Source: Paenibacillus sp. cl123 (lineage in GTDB: Bacteria; Bacillota; Bacilli; Paenibacillales; NBRC-103111). From it: a stretch of DNA of 64,000 bases. Made by a program: the position numbers and the translations under genes. Position 1 is the stretch's first letter, and the number at the start of each line of letters is the position of its first letter. Shown here in pieces: positions 41,860-50,312 of this stretch. The notes below the pieces were generated by a model. That model was not told the DNA's origin and searched no databases. It saw nothing but the letters and a program-made list of their open reading frames with translations. The DNA lies in assembly GCF_900101595.1 (NCBI RefSeq), contig NZ_FMYY01000012.1:123397-187396 (forward strand), written 5' to 3'.

Positions 41860-42657
41860 ATGAAACTCGGTGAATTACTTGGAATGGGTAATACAGCAAA
41901 TGTTTATCTTTGGGGAAGGACGGAAGTCATAAAAATTTTCCACGATCAGGAAAACTCAAGGATTGAAGCGAGCAAAGAAGCTAAGAACGCAGAAATCATT
42001 AATAATTTAAATTTAAGAGCACCAAGGTTTTCTGGCACATTGGAATATGAAGGGAAGCAATGTCTTCTTTATGAAAGAATTAACGGACATACGATGCTAT
42101 CACAGATAGCACCAACCGTATCCAGTGTTTCTTACTATGCCAAACAAATGGCGCAAGTTCAGTACGAAATGCATCAAGTAAGGGTCGGAATTCAGCCGAA
42201 TTTGAAAACCGAATTATCTAAAAGTATAGTTACCCAAGAATTAATAAATAAAGATGAGAAACAAATGATCACTGACATTTTAGAATATCTGCCTGAGAGC
42301 AATAGAATTTGCCACTATGATTTTCATCCTGGAAATATCATTCTTTCTTCGAAAGGTCCGATTATTATTGATTGGTTGAATGCATTGGTTGGTCATGAAA
42401 CAGCAGATTTAGCTAGAACTTCAATGATGCTTCAGTCTAATGTATTACCGCCTAATGCTCCCGATGTTTTAATAAAAAGGGAACTTCGAGAGTTGTTCCA
42501 TGAAGAATATTTGAAAGAATACTTATTGATAGCTGGGAGGAAGCAGGAAGAGATAGTAGATTGGATGGCACCAACCTTAGCATATCGGATTGGAGAAATG
42601 AAAGGTTTACATAAAATTGAAACACTGACGAACTTAAGAAGGATATTAAATAGATAG
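41860..42657 (+). CDS. APH-type phosphotransferase / protein-kinase-like enzyme
   Basis: A 265-residue kinase-fold protein: Gly-rich loop LGMGNTANVYLWG, then EVIKIF (ATP-lysine), Brenner motif HYDFHPGNIIL (catalytic Asp154) and IIIDWLNAL (metal-binding Asp171). This is the aminoglycoside/choline phosphotransferase family; the actual substrate (antibiotic, sugar or amino alcohol) cannot be told. AAGGAAAATTCC precedes the ATG. Codon usage and base composition switch here to AT-rich, in contrast to the NfeD/SPFH operon. It opens a run of small same-strand genes. Confidence 0.75.
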   Translation: MKLGELLGMGNTANVYLWGRTEVIKIFHDQENSRIEASKEAKNAEIINNLNLRAPRFSGTLEYEGKQCLLYERINGHTMLSQIAPTVSSVSYYAKQMAQVQYEMHQVRVGIQPNLKTELSKSIVTQELINKDEKQMITDILEYLPESNRICHYDFHPGNIILSSKGPIIIDWLNALVGHETADLARTSMMLQSNVLPPNAPDVLIKRELRELFHEEYLKEYLLIAGRKQEEIVDWMAPTLAYRIGEMKGLHKIETLTNLRRILNR

Positions 42658-42735
42658 CATCGGGCTGTCACTTGGTCCGGCAGAAGCGTTTGGCAGAGAA
42701 ATGGAATCAATCGAACAACCAACATGATCAACCCC

Positions 42736-42760
42736 TTCGTGAATGCGAGGAGCGTTAGGT
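42736..42760 (+). repeat. Shared spacer boundary element, copy 1
   Basis: TTCGTGAATGCG at 42736-42747 is followed after five bases by CGTTAGGT (42753-42760), 33 bases before the GTG of the DinB gene. The same pattern recurs at 45611-45635. The CGTTAG end is reminiscent of the GTTRRRY core of integron attC sites, but no matching partner site is found. Confidence 0.5.
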
Positions 42761-42792
42761 GAAGTTCAACTAAGAACTTGGAGGAACAAAAA

Positions 42793-43323
42793 GTGCTAAA
42801 CATGGAAAACCTTTTACTTATTACCGATATTCCCGGCTATTCGCCTCAAATCAGCCGGTTAGTATCCATGATGAATTATGTGAGATTTACAACATTAGAT
42901 GCAGTGAAAAATCTAACACAAGACCAGCTTGATTTTTTGCTAGATTCACAAAGCAATTCGATCGGAGCTTTATTACTGCATTTTGCAGCTGTTGAATATG
43001 CCTATCAGGTTTCAACTTTTGAAAAACGAGAATTGAATGAAGAAGAACTATCACTTTGGGGCCCTGCGCTTGATTTAGGGAAAGAAGGGCAGGAGAAGAT
43101 AAAGGGAAATGATTTAGCATTTTATATCAATAAATTAGATCTTGTAAGGAATAGAACGCTTGAATTTTTTAAATCAGTTAATGATGAATGGTTATATGAA
43201 GAAGAAAAGTTTTGGTGGAACAAACAAGCTAACCATTATTTTATGTGGTTTCATGTATTTGAAGATGAGATCAATCATAGAGGTCAAATCAGAATGATTA
43301 GAAAGAGATTGAATGTGTGTTAG
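42793..43323 (+). CDS. DinB-family protein
   Basis: A 176-residue four-helix-bundle protein of the DinB/YfiT superfamily. A metal-binding histidine is seen in LLLHFAAVEYAY, and the others in HYFMWFHVFEDEINHRGQI. Family members are metal-dependent, thiol-linked transferases or DNA-damage-inducible proteins without a known uniform function. GTG 42793 is chosen because GGAGG lies eight bases upstream; the next ATG (42802) is too far. The next gene's leader overlaps its end. AT-rich. Confidence 0.75.
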   Translation: MLNMENLLLITDIPGYSPQISRLVSMMNYVRFTTLDAVKNLTQDQLDFLLDSQSNSIGALLLHFAAVEYAYQVSTFEKRELNEEELSLWGPALDLGKEGQEKIKGNDLAFYINKLDLVRNRTLEFFKSVNDEWLYEEEKFWWNKQANHYFMWFHVFEDEINHRGQIRMIRKRLNVC

Positions 43324-43373
43324 ATGAAACTGACCAAAGCCATAAAATCAGAGAAGCTAGGAGGAGTATTAAT

Positions 43374-43754
43374 TTGGAGAAATTAGTTGAGCACGTAGAT
43401 CATGTTCAATTACCAGTAACCGACATTAACAAAGCAGTAAGTTGGTATAGTGAAGTATTAGGATTAGAACCGCTTACAGTGCATCTTCACGCGGCATGGT
43501 TAAAGTTTGTCTCTGGACCCGTTTTGATGCTGCATTATAGCACAAAAAATGAAAAGACCTTATGGTACTCAGAAGACGGTTTTCCAATGCCATCCTTTAT
43601 GTTTTTAACAAAAAATATCAAATTGCTGCATTCATCCCTTCAAAATTACAAAGTACTTATAAGACTTTATGAGGATCATGGATTTGGTTGGGTCATCAAG
43701 TTTGTAGACCCATACGGTAATGAATTGGGAGCATATGAGCCAAAGGAAGCTTAA
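43374..43754 (+). CDS. VOC-superfamily (glyoxalase/bleomycin-resistance) protein
   Basis: A 126-residue vicinal-oxygen-chelate protein: VDHVQLPVTDINKAVSWYSE and a late VDPYGNELGAYEP hold the metal-site residues (His near the N-terminus, Glu at the end). Members detoxify reactive aldehydes or bind and modify antibiotics such as fosfomycin. TTG 43374 has GGAGGAG upstream and begins at the domain; the longer frame starts inside the DinB gene. It is one of several small detoxification-type genes in this AT-rich run. Confidence 0.75.
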   Translation: MEKLVEHVDHVQLPVTDINKAVSWYSEVLGLEPLTVHLHAAWLKFVSGPVLMLHYSTKNEKTLWYSEDGFPMPSFMFLTKNIKLLHSSLQNYKVLIRLYEDHGFGWVIKFVDPYGNELGAYEPKEA

Positions 43755-43846
43755 AATGGAAGGTTATATGAAATCTGCGGAGATTATGTGAAGACGGTAA
43801 TACCATTAATCCATACATAAAATTAACCCCGCCAAGGAGTAGAACA

Positions 43847-44272
43847 ATGAACCCACCAAAGCATATTGTTTCAGCAGCGGCCATTGTAATAAATGACAAA
43901 AACGAATTGTTACTTATTAAAGGACCAAGAAGAGGCTGGGAGATGCCTGGAGGTCAAGTGGAAATAGGAGAATCCTTAACACAAGCAGCGATAAGAGAAA
44001 CAAAAGAAGAGTCAGGAATCGACATTGAAATTATCAAGTTTTGCGGGATTTTTCAGAATGTAGGAAACTCAATTTGTAATACTCTGTTTCTAGCGAAACC
44101 AATTGGTGGAGAATTAACACAATCATCAGAAAGCTTGGAGTCAGGCTTCTTTCCAATTGATGAAGCATTAAATAAAGTTAATTGGAAGGATTTTAGACAA
44201 AGAATAGAATATTGTTTGAAGCCTGACATGCAGCCTTTTTGTATTGAGTTTAATGATGAGAAGAATATATGA
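43847..44272 (+). CDS. Nudix hydrolase
   Basis: A 141-residue protein with a complete Nudix box from Gly36 to Ile58 (GQVEIGE, RETKEESGI) preceded by LLLIKGPRRGWEMPGG. It is AT-rich with codon usage unlike the Nudix gene at 13231 and only weakly similar to it. AAGGAG precedes the ATG by seven bases. Substrate unknown. Position in the run of single small genes suggests independent acquisition. Confidence 0.8.
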   Translation: MNPPKHIVSAAAIVINDKNELLLIKGPRRGWEMPGGQVEIGESLTQAAIRETKEESGIDIEIIKFCGIFQNVGNSICNTLFLAKPIGGELTQSSESLESGFFPIDEALNKVNWKDFRQRIEYCLKPDMQPFCIEFNDEKNI

Positions 44273-44435
44273 GTGAAGCTCAAGAAGCCGCGGGCGGGCA
44301 TTATCAATTATTACATGACCTGCGAACCTAACCGTGTCGTGGTTTCATCCGTGGGGGCCTCAGGATCCCGAGTTCGTGAACACAGAAACTACGTATAAAG
44401 CTAACAAATCCGTTGTGGAAGATGGTGTAAAGAAG

Positions 44436-44882
44436 ATGAATGCTTTTAGTAGGCTGATTAAAGAAGATGAACTTGAAAACCTTTTATTATTATATAAGCA
44501 TTTACAGCCCGATGACCCAGATCTTGTTAGAAATGAGGATTTGGTTAGACATTGGAAGGATATTTTGAACGATGGAAACATGAAAATTATTGTTGTGAAG
44601 AGTAATGGGGTAATCGTTGCTTCCTGTGTATTAGTCATTGTTAAGAACCTGACGAGGAATGCTCGGCCATATGGATTAATAGAGAACGTAGTGACGCATA
44701 AAGATTTTAGGAGACACGGATATGGAAGAAAAGCGTTAGAGAAAGCAATCGAAATTGCCCAAGAAAGTAATTGTTATAAACTTATGCTTATGACTGGCTC
44801 CAAAAGAGGAGAAGTACATAAATTTTACGAAAGTGTTGGATTTACCAAAGGAGTAAAAACAGGATTTATTATAAAGATGTAA
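44436..44882 (+). CDS. GNAT-family N-acetyltransferase
   Basis: About 148 residues with the acetyl-CoA binding motif [21 protein letters not shown] and motif [20 protein letters not shown], ending in [14 protein letters not shown]. The frame is open from 44334, but its first 34 residues come from spacer DNA containing a GC-rich patch, and the fold begins at [20 protein letters not shown] (44436). The ribosome-binding site is weak (AAAGAAG). Acyl acceptor unknown. Confidence 0.75.
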   Translation: MNAFSRLIKEDELENLLLLYKHLQPDDPDLVRNEDLVRHWKDILNDGNMKIIVVKSNGVIVASCVLVIVKNLTRNARPYGLIENVVTHKDFRRHGYGRKALEKAIEIAQESNCYKLMLMTGSKRGEVHKFYESVGFTKGVKTGFIIKM

Positions 44883-44961
44883 AACTTTGTAAGTGAATTA
44901 GAAGAAGTAGTGGCATCAATTAATTTATTAGTTTGAAAGATATTTCTAAGGAGAATGCGTT

Positions 44962-45510
44962 ATGGGTTATGATTTGTCTGTCCATGTAAATGAAATAAAC
45001 GATAATATAGTGCCCCAATGGATATCAGAGATAAGAAAATTCAATATGAACGTAGAAATACATCCAGAGTTCTCTTTTCATACTCACTCGGGATTCTTAC
45101 CTTTTAAAGTGGTTATCTATGACTGTCCAAATAAAGAGTTAAATAACTTGGAATTGTTGACGGGCTATGAGCTATACGTCAATACAATGGAAAAGAAACG
45201 GGATGAAAAGTCGATAATATCCAGATTATTTTCTAAAAAAGACCGCTTAAACTCAATTGAAAGAAAAATAAAGAATGCAAACATAGAGATTATTTTTAAT
45301 ATAAGCGCTCAAGATAGTTTCGAGTTTAGAATAGGGTGGTTCTCCGCAGCCTCATTAGCATTCATTTGTAATGGCGTATTGATTGATCCTCAAGAGGATT
45401 TAAAGTTAGAAGGTAATCAACTAATTAGACATGCGCATCATACAGTGCTTGAAGATGAGAAACTTATACAACAAGAAGATTGGAGAATACACAGATTTGA
45501 AGGATGGTGA
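44962..45510 (+). CDS. Unrecognised 182-residue protein
   Basis: A soluble, slightly acidic protein starting MGYDLSVHVNEINDNIVPQW. A middle Lys-rich segment (KKRDEKSIISRLFSKKDRLN) divides two folded-looking halves, and the second half contains IIFNISAQDSFEFRIGW, then FICNGVLIDPQED. AAGGAG precedes ATG 44962. I do not recognise a family or motif. It is AT-rich like its neighbours. The D-P-Q-E near the C-terminus and the repeated aromatic residues are unremarkable, so no function is proposed. Confidence 0.6.
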   Translation: MGYDLSVHVNEINDNIVPQWISEIRKFNMNVEIHPEFSFHTHSGFLPFKVVIYDCPNKELNNLELLTGYELYVNTMEKKRDEKSIISRLFSKKDRLNSIERKIKNANIEIIFNISAQDSFEFRIGWFSAASLAFICNGVLIDPQEDLKLEGNQLIRHAHHTVLEDEKLIQQEDWRIHRFEGW

Positions 45511-45610
45511 CTTAAAAAGCCAATCTTTACAGATGCCATATTCAACATCAGGCTGACGCCCTCGGTCAGCAGACGTGATTTCGGAGGAAGCTGCGGACAA
45601 TGTCTATGTG

Positions 45611-45635
45611 TTCGTGAATGCGGAAGACGTTAGAT
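45611..45635 (+). repeat. Shared spacer boundary element, copy 2
   Basis: TTCGTGAATGCG (45611-45622) is followed after five bases by CGTTAGAT (45628-45635), 33 bases before the ATG of the phosphatase gene. It matches copy 1 at 42736-42760 in 19 of 25 positions, with the same spacing to the next start. A shorter partial match, TTCGTGAA, occurs at 44373-44380 before the GNAT gene. Confidence 0.5.
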
Positions 45636-45668
45636 AAAAGAATGGAGTATTCATTAAGGAGACGAAAT

Positions 45669-46133
45669 ATGAAAATCCTGTTCTTATGTACAGACAATTT
45701 TACAAGGAGCATTATTGCTGAATATTGTTTAAAGGATTATTTGCTAAAGAATCATATCCAACATATATCGGTTTCTTCCGCGGGGATCAGAGCGAACAGT
45801 GATATAAGTAAATACTCTAGACTTCATTTTGAGATTCTTAAAGAGATGGATATTGACACTTCGGAGTGGAGCAGGACTCCATTCTCTGAAGATTTTTTTA
45901 TTGAGTACGATTTGATAATTGGGATGAGTGAGCTACATATAGACTTTATTAAACAAGAGTACGATCGGGAGATCTCGTTATTCAATAAAGTGTATAACGG
46001 TCTCAATACTCCAGTAAATATCGGTTCACCCGACAGTCCAAACTTTGAAGTTCAGATGAGAGCGTTAGTGCAGTACTTTAAGGATGCAATGCCAAGTCTT
46101 CTGAAGAATATTGAAAAAATGAGGAGCAATTAA
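45669..46133 (+). CDS. Low-molecular-weight protein-tyrosine-phosphatase-like protein
   Basis: A 154-residue protein. The active-site loop CTDNFTRS (Cys7, Arg13) fits the LMW-PTP and arsenate-reductase signature C-x5-R-(S/T), preceded by MKILFL. The general-acid Asp region is INIGSPDSPNFEV-like near the C-terminus. It could act on phosphotyrosine or, as in the related family, reduce arsenate. AAGGAG lies eight bases before ATG 45669; the longer frame is rejected. It is a single small gene in the AT-rich run, directly after the repeat element. Confidence 0.65.
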   Translation: MKILFLCTDNFTRSIIAEYCLKDYLLKNHIQHISVSSAGIRANSDISKYSRLHFEILKEMDIDTSEWSRTPFSEDFFIEYDLIIGMSELHIDFIKQEYDREISLFNKVYNGLNTPVNIGSPDSPNFEVQMRALVQYFKDAMPSLLKNIEKMRSN

Positions 46134-46286
46134 CCAATTTGTGAGTAAAAGTTGCTTCGTCAACAATGTGTCCATGCATCGGGCGGCTACGTCGTCCCTG
46201 CTGTCGCCAGTAGATGAGTCGTAGAAGATTCAGGCACGCATCCGACCCTACGGGTCTTAAACACATTAAATTTCGAGGGTGTTTTT

Positions 46287-46571
46287 ATGGAAGAGGTTAA
46301 GGAACTCCTAGTAAAGAAGTTCCAGGAGATCGAGAAAAGAATAAAATTGGTTATGGAACAACTAAGTGATGACGAAGTGAATTGGAGACCGAATAAATCA
46401 CGTAATAGTATTGCAAATCTAATCATTCACATTGACGGAAATATAAACGAACGTGTAGGTAAAGGAATAAACAAGAAAGACTTTATCAGACATAGAGATG
46501 AAGAATTTGAATCAGTATCCAAAAAGAAATCTGAATTAATTGAAATATTGGAGAAATCCTTTAATGAATAG
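46287..46571 (+). pseudogene. Truncated DinB-like (DUF1572) gene
   Basis: A 94-residue frame resembling the first half of DUF1572/DinB-type proteins (VNWRPNKSRNSIANLIIHID, then EILEKSFNE). These proteins are normally about 150-170 residues with a second half carrying the remaining helices and histidines. Here the frame stops at 46571 and the DNA to 46740 carries only weak traces. It is therefore treated as broken, unless short forms exist. No ribosome-binding-site problem is seen (TTCGAGGG upstream). Confidence 0.55.
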
Positions 46572-46750
46572 AAACGACAAAAGGAATGACCAACAGTTCC
46601 ATGACTCAGACACAAATAGTTAGAAATATAGGAATCAAGAGTATATATCGACTTCGATTCCAAAGAAGAAATAAAGATTTTAAGCAAAATCGAATATGGT
46701 AGATAATGAACGACTAATATAACAAAGCTCTTTATAGATAGGAGATTGAT

Positions 46751-47173
46751 ATGATTATTATCAGAGAAGCAGATAAATTAGACTACCCTGAGTTAAGACA
46801 ACTATATCTTGAATCGCGACTTAAGAGTTTTCACTGGGCGAACGCAGAAGAGATGACTTTAGATGATTTTGATAGGGATACAATTGAAGAATACATATTA
46901 CTAGCAGAGGAAAATTCGCGTATCCTTGGATTTTCATCTTTATATCTGCCTGACAATTTTATTCATAATTTATTTGTACACCCCGATGCTGTCGGCAAAG
47001 GTATTGGCACTCAGTTGATTAATAACGCATTAGAAAAAATGAGCAGGCCGGTAAGATTAAAGTGTGTATCTGAAAATCATAGAGCATTAATTTTTTACGA
47101 AAAAAATGGGTGGAAGAAAGTTGTTGAAGAAGGAAAGCCTGGGGAGAAATATTGGGTTTTAGTATACGAATAA
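46751..47173 (+). CDS. GNAT-family N-acetyltransferase
   Basis: A 140-residue acetyltransferase: LFVHPDAVGKGIGTQLINNAL is the acetyl-CoA pyrophosphate-binding motif, followed by VRLKCVSENHRALIFYEKNGW (motif B). The start ATG 46751 has AGATAGGAG before it. Acceptor unknown; small-molecule detoxification or ribosomal-protein-like acetylation are typical of this size class. AT-rich; the next gene starts within 50 bases. Confidence 0.8.
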   Translation: MIIIREADKLDYPELRQLYLESRLKSFHWANAEEMTLDDFDRDTIEEYILLAEENSRILGFSSLYLPDNFIHNLFVHPDAVGKGIGTQLINNALEKMSRPVRLKCVSENHRALIFYEKNGWKKVVEEGKPGEKYWVLVYE

Positions 47174-47218
47174 CAATACTTGAGCTTTAAGTATTTTAAT
47201 AGGAGGTTTTTGGAGAAG

Positions 47219-47461
47219 ATGGAAGTTGGAAGCAGCGCTAGTAGTTTCGTCTTTGCATATTTCCCGGTTTTAATGATTATCTTTTATCTTTTTTTATTAG
47301 GGCTAGGGTTCTTTGTTCTATACCTAACAATTAAAATAGCAATCAATAACTCAAAGTTAAATTACAATATTGAACAATTAAGAATTGAAGTATCAAGATT
47401 GAATAATAATTTGCTGTCTATGAGTGACTCGAAAATCACTGAGAATTCAAAGGAAAAATAA
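47219..47461 (+). CDS. Small membrane protein with a coiled-coil tail
   Basis: About 80 residues: a short N-terminus, a strongly hydrophobic segment (VLMIIFYLFLLGLGFFVLYL) and a polar helical tail with heptad character (YNIEQLRIEVSRLNNNLL). The start is ambiguous: ATG 47219, a TTG at 47210 directly after AGGAGGT, or the TTG at 47180 that opens the frame. No homologous family is recognised. It follows the GNAT gene by 45 bases and may be read from the same transcript. Confidence 0.5.
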   Translation: MEVGSSASSFVFAYFPVLMIIFYLFLLGLGFFVLYLTIKIAINNSKLNYNIEQLRIEVSRLNNNLLSMSDSKITENSKEK

Positions 47462-47559
47462 AGAGACCGTGAAGATAGGTCTAATAAATATTAATAACCA
47501 CTCGAAGATGACACCGCAGACAATCCTGCGAAGTTATAAGAAAAAAGGAGCCATAAATT

Positions 47560-48132
47560 ATGAATGACCTCTCGGATATCAATTCGACAGAATCGATTAA
47601 AATCATAATCGGAGCATCATCACAATCGTATATTGGATGGATCCAAACACAAGAAGAGGATTTGAATTTACTTCAGCGTTCCGATTGGATAGAACTTTTC
47701 GGTGAACAAAGAATTGACGTAATTTTGGCAGAACATGTGTGGGAACATCTTACGTACGAGGAAGGAGTAAAGGCTGCCCGGATTTGTTATGAATTTTTGA
47801 AGCCAAATGGATATATACGTTGCGCTGTTCCGGATCGTTTCTTTAGAAATGAATGGTACCAGAATCTTGTAAAGATTGGGGGACCTGGCCCGAAAGATCA
47901 TCCAGCAGCTAGTCACAAGATTGTACATGATTATAAAAGTCTTACGAAGATGTTCGAGGAAGCTGGGTTTAAGGTGAAATTGCTTGAATTTTGTGATGAG
48001 GATGGAAGGTTTCATTTTCAAGAATGGGATCCTGAGTGCGGGTTTATTTATAGGTCATTCAGGTTTGATCATCGGAATAAGCATGGAGATCTCGGGTTTG
48101 TGTCTCTAATTGTAGATGCAATCAAGGAATGA
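47560..48132 (+). CDS. Class I methyltransferase-like protein
   Basis: A 190-residue protein resembling the short SAM-dependent methyltransferases of the COG4627 type: LAEHVWEHLTYEEGVKAARI, then PNGYIRCAVPDRFFRN, then FEEAGFKVKLLEF and a conserved C-terminal DHRN-GDLGFVSLIVDA. The N-terminal glycine-rich SAM loop is poorly conserved here (IIIGASSQSYIGW), so the enzyme may be divergent. AAGGAG precedes the ATG. Substrate unknown. It is the last recognisable gene of the AT-rich run. Confidence 0.65.
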   Translation: MNDLSDINSTESIKIIIGASSQSYIGWIQTQEEDLNLLQRSDWIELFGEQRIDVILAEHVWEHLTYEEGVKAARICYEFLKPNGYIRCAVPDRFFRNEWYQNLVKIGGPGPKDHPAASHKIVHDYKSLTKMFEEAGFKVKLLEFCDEDGRFHFQEWDPECGFIYRSFRFDHRNKHGDLGFVSLIVDAIKE

Positions 48133-48163
48133 TTTAAGTTGCGGGACATCGTATAACACCATA

Positions 48164-48345
48164 TTATGCGCAGTGTTTTTTGAACCCCTCAAAACGCCTC
48201 CAGCCCTTGTACCACAAGGGTTTCACCCACTCATCTACTTCGCTTTTGTTGCGCGCACCGCGCATAACTTGAATGTGTTCTGGGATGAGTGCATGCTCTA
48301 CAATCTTCGATCCGTCATGTTGGGCCCATTGCGGTAGATCATTAA
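48164..48345 (-). pseudogene. Possible decayed coding remnant
   Basis: Read on the minus strand, this stretch encodes about 55-60 residues without stops (NDLPQWAQHDG, VEHALIPEHIQVMRGARNK, DEWVKPLWYKGWRRFEGF), ending at a TAA at 48164. It has no start or upstream continuation, and the look is of a C-terminal fragment of a real protein. I do not recognise the family. The rest of 48346-48690 shows nothing recognisable. Confidence 0.3.
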
Positions 48346-48691
48346 TACGAGCTCCATTTCGGGTTTATATCCAGCATTGACAAGGACTGCTTACTCGACA
48401 GCCAAAGCTAGAGTGATTGCATTGACGAAATGAACGACTGTCCAATAAGGAAAGCGGTGCATTTGCTTAAATGCTATTGTTCCGGGAATGGTATTAAATC
48501 CTGAAAATATGTGAAATTTATTAATATACAAGTTTTTATAGCGGATGGAGGAATGAATTTCGGACATCCTACAGCAGGAATTTTGCAGAAAATCATCGAT
48601 TTCTATAATAATTCGTTTTTAAAGCCCTCCAACATACATCGAGCTCTTTTAGTTGAATACAGATCACTGCAATCATAGAATTTTGCCCGAA

Positions 48692-48726
48692 CGTACAGTA
48701 GGGTATGCCCTTATGTACGATTTTTT
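48692..48726 (+). promoter_or_regulatory. Inverted repeat, copy upstream of the SDR gene
   Basis: CGTACAGTAGGG (48692-48703) and CCCTTATGTACG (48708-48719) form an inverted repeat with two mismatched pairs, followed by a T-run. It is nearly the same as the perfect inverted repeat at 52196-52228, and both are followed by TTTCCAAGC. No gene ends just upstream here, so a terminator role is unlikely and an operator role is favoured. Confidence 0.6.
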
Positions 48727-48812
48727 TCCAAGCCGTGGTTGTTAGAATATTTATACGCAGATGAAGGATTGAAGAGCTTTAGATGGAGAAAACGATAAAC
48801 GGAGGAATGGAA

Positions 48813-49856
48813 ATGGTTTTTAACGAAAATTCGAAATTAGGCGAGCTATTGGCGAACGAAGTGGCGATTGCCGTATTGGAAAAGCATCTCCCCGGGATTT
48901 CTACGAACCCAATGGCAAGCATGGGCAAGGCTTTGACTCTCAAGCAACTAGCCGCCATGCCGCAAGCGAATATGCCGCAAGATTTGATAAACGGGATTGT
49001 TGCAGACCTCGCGGGAATCGAAGCGCAAACCGTCCAGCCGACTACCGGTGAAAGTTCTCCGTTGTCCGTATCAGAGGAATCTGTCGCAAAGGATAAGACA
49101 GTGCCCGAAGATGCTGTAGCTATTGTAACAGGGGCAGGTAGTGGCATTGGACGTGCGGCCTCGCTCAAGCTTTCACAAGCCGGATTTAAGATCGTTGTCG
49201 TTGATTTTAATTCAGCAACGGGCGAAGAGACGCTTAGACTTGTTCACGGACAAGGTGGCGAAGGAATTTTCGTGCAAGCAGATGTGTCGAAGAACGAAGA
49301 TGTCGAACGGTACGTGAAGACGGCAGTTAATTCGTACGGACGAATCGATGCTTTCCTCAACAACGCGGGTGTACTTCAGAAGTTCTCATTGTTGGAAGAC
49401 ATTGAGTTGGCCGAGTTCGATCGGATCATAGGCGTCAACGTTCGCGGTGTGTTCCTCGGATTAAAGCATGTTCTGCAGGTCATGAATAAGCAGGGCTTCG
49501 GATCAATAATCAATACTGCCTCGACCGCTGGCATTCGTGCTGAGCATAGCATGGCGGCCTATACAGCGAGCAAGCATGCCGTGATTGGCCTGACAAAATC
49601 AGCTGCAATCGAATATGTACGGAAAGGTGTGCGTGTCAATGCGGTCTGCCCTGGCGGAGTTGACACGGCGCTGACACAAGCCGTTCCTGCAATGATGCAG
49701 GAAAGCAATTATATGCCGGAGGAATTCCCGAACATGCGGATCGGGCGCTTTGCTGAACCGGCAGAACTTGCGGAGATGATCGTGTTCCTCGCTTCGGGTA
49801 AGTCCAGTTATATGACCGGTTCAATCGTCACGGTAGACGGTGGGTTGACTCTTTAA
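48813..49856 (+). CDS. Short-chain dehydrogenase with an extra N-terminal helical domain
   Basis: A 347-residue protein. Residues 1-65 form a helical unit (LGELLANEVAIAVLEKHLPG, LKQLAAMPQANMPQDLI) seen as an add-on to various esterase or hydrolase-like proteins. From about residue 98 it is a classical SDR: TGAGSGIGRA, NNAGV, NTASTAGI, YTASKHAVIG, and the end MTGSIVTVDGGLTL. ATG 48813 has GGAGG seven bases upstream; ATG 48783 is an unneeded longer start. The gene shares its upstream inverted repeat with the RND operon and may belong to the same regulon. Substrate unknown. Confidence 0.8.
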   Translation: MVFNENSKLGELLANEVAIAVLEKHLPGISTNPMASMGKALTLKQLAAMPQANMPQDLINGIVADLAGIEAQTVQPTTGESSPLSVSEESVAKDKTVPEDAVAIVTGAGSGIGRAASLKLSQAGFKIVVVDFNSATGEETLRLVHGQGGEGIFVQADVSKNEDVERYVKTAVNSYGRIDAFLNNAGVLQKFSLLEDIELAEFDRIIGVNVRGVFLGLKHVLQVMNKQGFGSIINTASTAGIRAEHSMAAYTASKHAVIGLTKSAAIEYVRKGVRVNAVCPGGVDTALTQAVPAMMQESNYMPEEFPNMRIGRFAEPAELAEMIVFLASGKSSYMTGSIVTVDGGLTL

Positions 49857-49859
49857 GAT

Positions 49860-50312
49860 TGGACAAGCTGTCTTCCAATGGGGCTGTCCCATAAGGTCTA
49901 AACTGACCTCAGGGATCAGTCCCGGTAATGTTATAGTGTATAACAAAACAAAAAATGAAATCGTTTCTTGGTAAAATGGATTACCTACCAAACCTCTTTT
50001 ACCGAAGGAACGGTTTCTTTGTGCATCCCAATATACTTTGGACCAACTTTGCCTGCTAATGAGTTGAAAGAGGAGAGCCCTCCAAGTCCTCAACGATGCA
50101 ATCTCTCCTCTGGATGACATAATTTTCGCTGTCGTATATTTTCCACTCTTCCTTTCGTTTTGTGCTTTAAGAATCGTGATGCTTGTTATATTCATGAATG
50201 TTTAAAAAATAAACCTACTATAGGCAGGAGGGAGTTGTACAATTGTGCATGTACGGAAGTACCAATTACTTTCGGGATAAGCTATTATAATAAGAATAGG
50301 AGGGGGTGGCTT
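49860..50312. other. Intergenic region with possible solo insertion-sequence end
   Basis: Directly after the SDR gene lies GGGGCTGTCCCATAAGGTCT (49879-49898), which has the look of an IS1182-type terminal repeat; this is a weak memory-based impression. The following ~200 bases contain short complementary pieces but no transposase. Near 50235-50262 several GTAC motifs cluster, and TATAAT lies at 50286-50291 before the kinase gene. No complete mobile element is present. Confidence 0.3.

Noticed and set aside
41625..41861. Minus-strand 78-codon frame before the phosphotransferase gene
   Set aside because: No ribosome-binding site or recognisable protein character; it lies in spacer DNA.
42736..45635. 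Interpretation of the shared spacer element as true integron attC sites
   Set aside because: Only the GTTRRRY-like side is visible. No paired RYYYAAC half with the right spacing, and no integron integrase, were found, so only similarity is reported.
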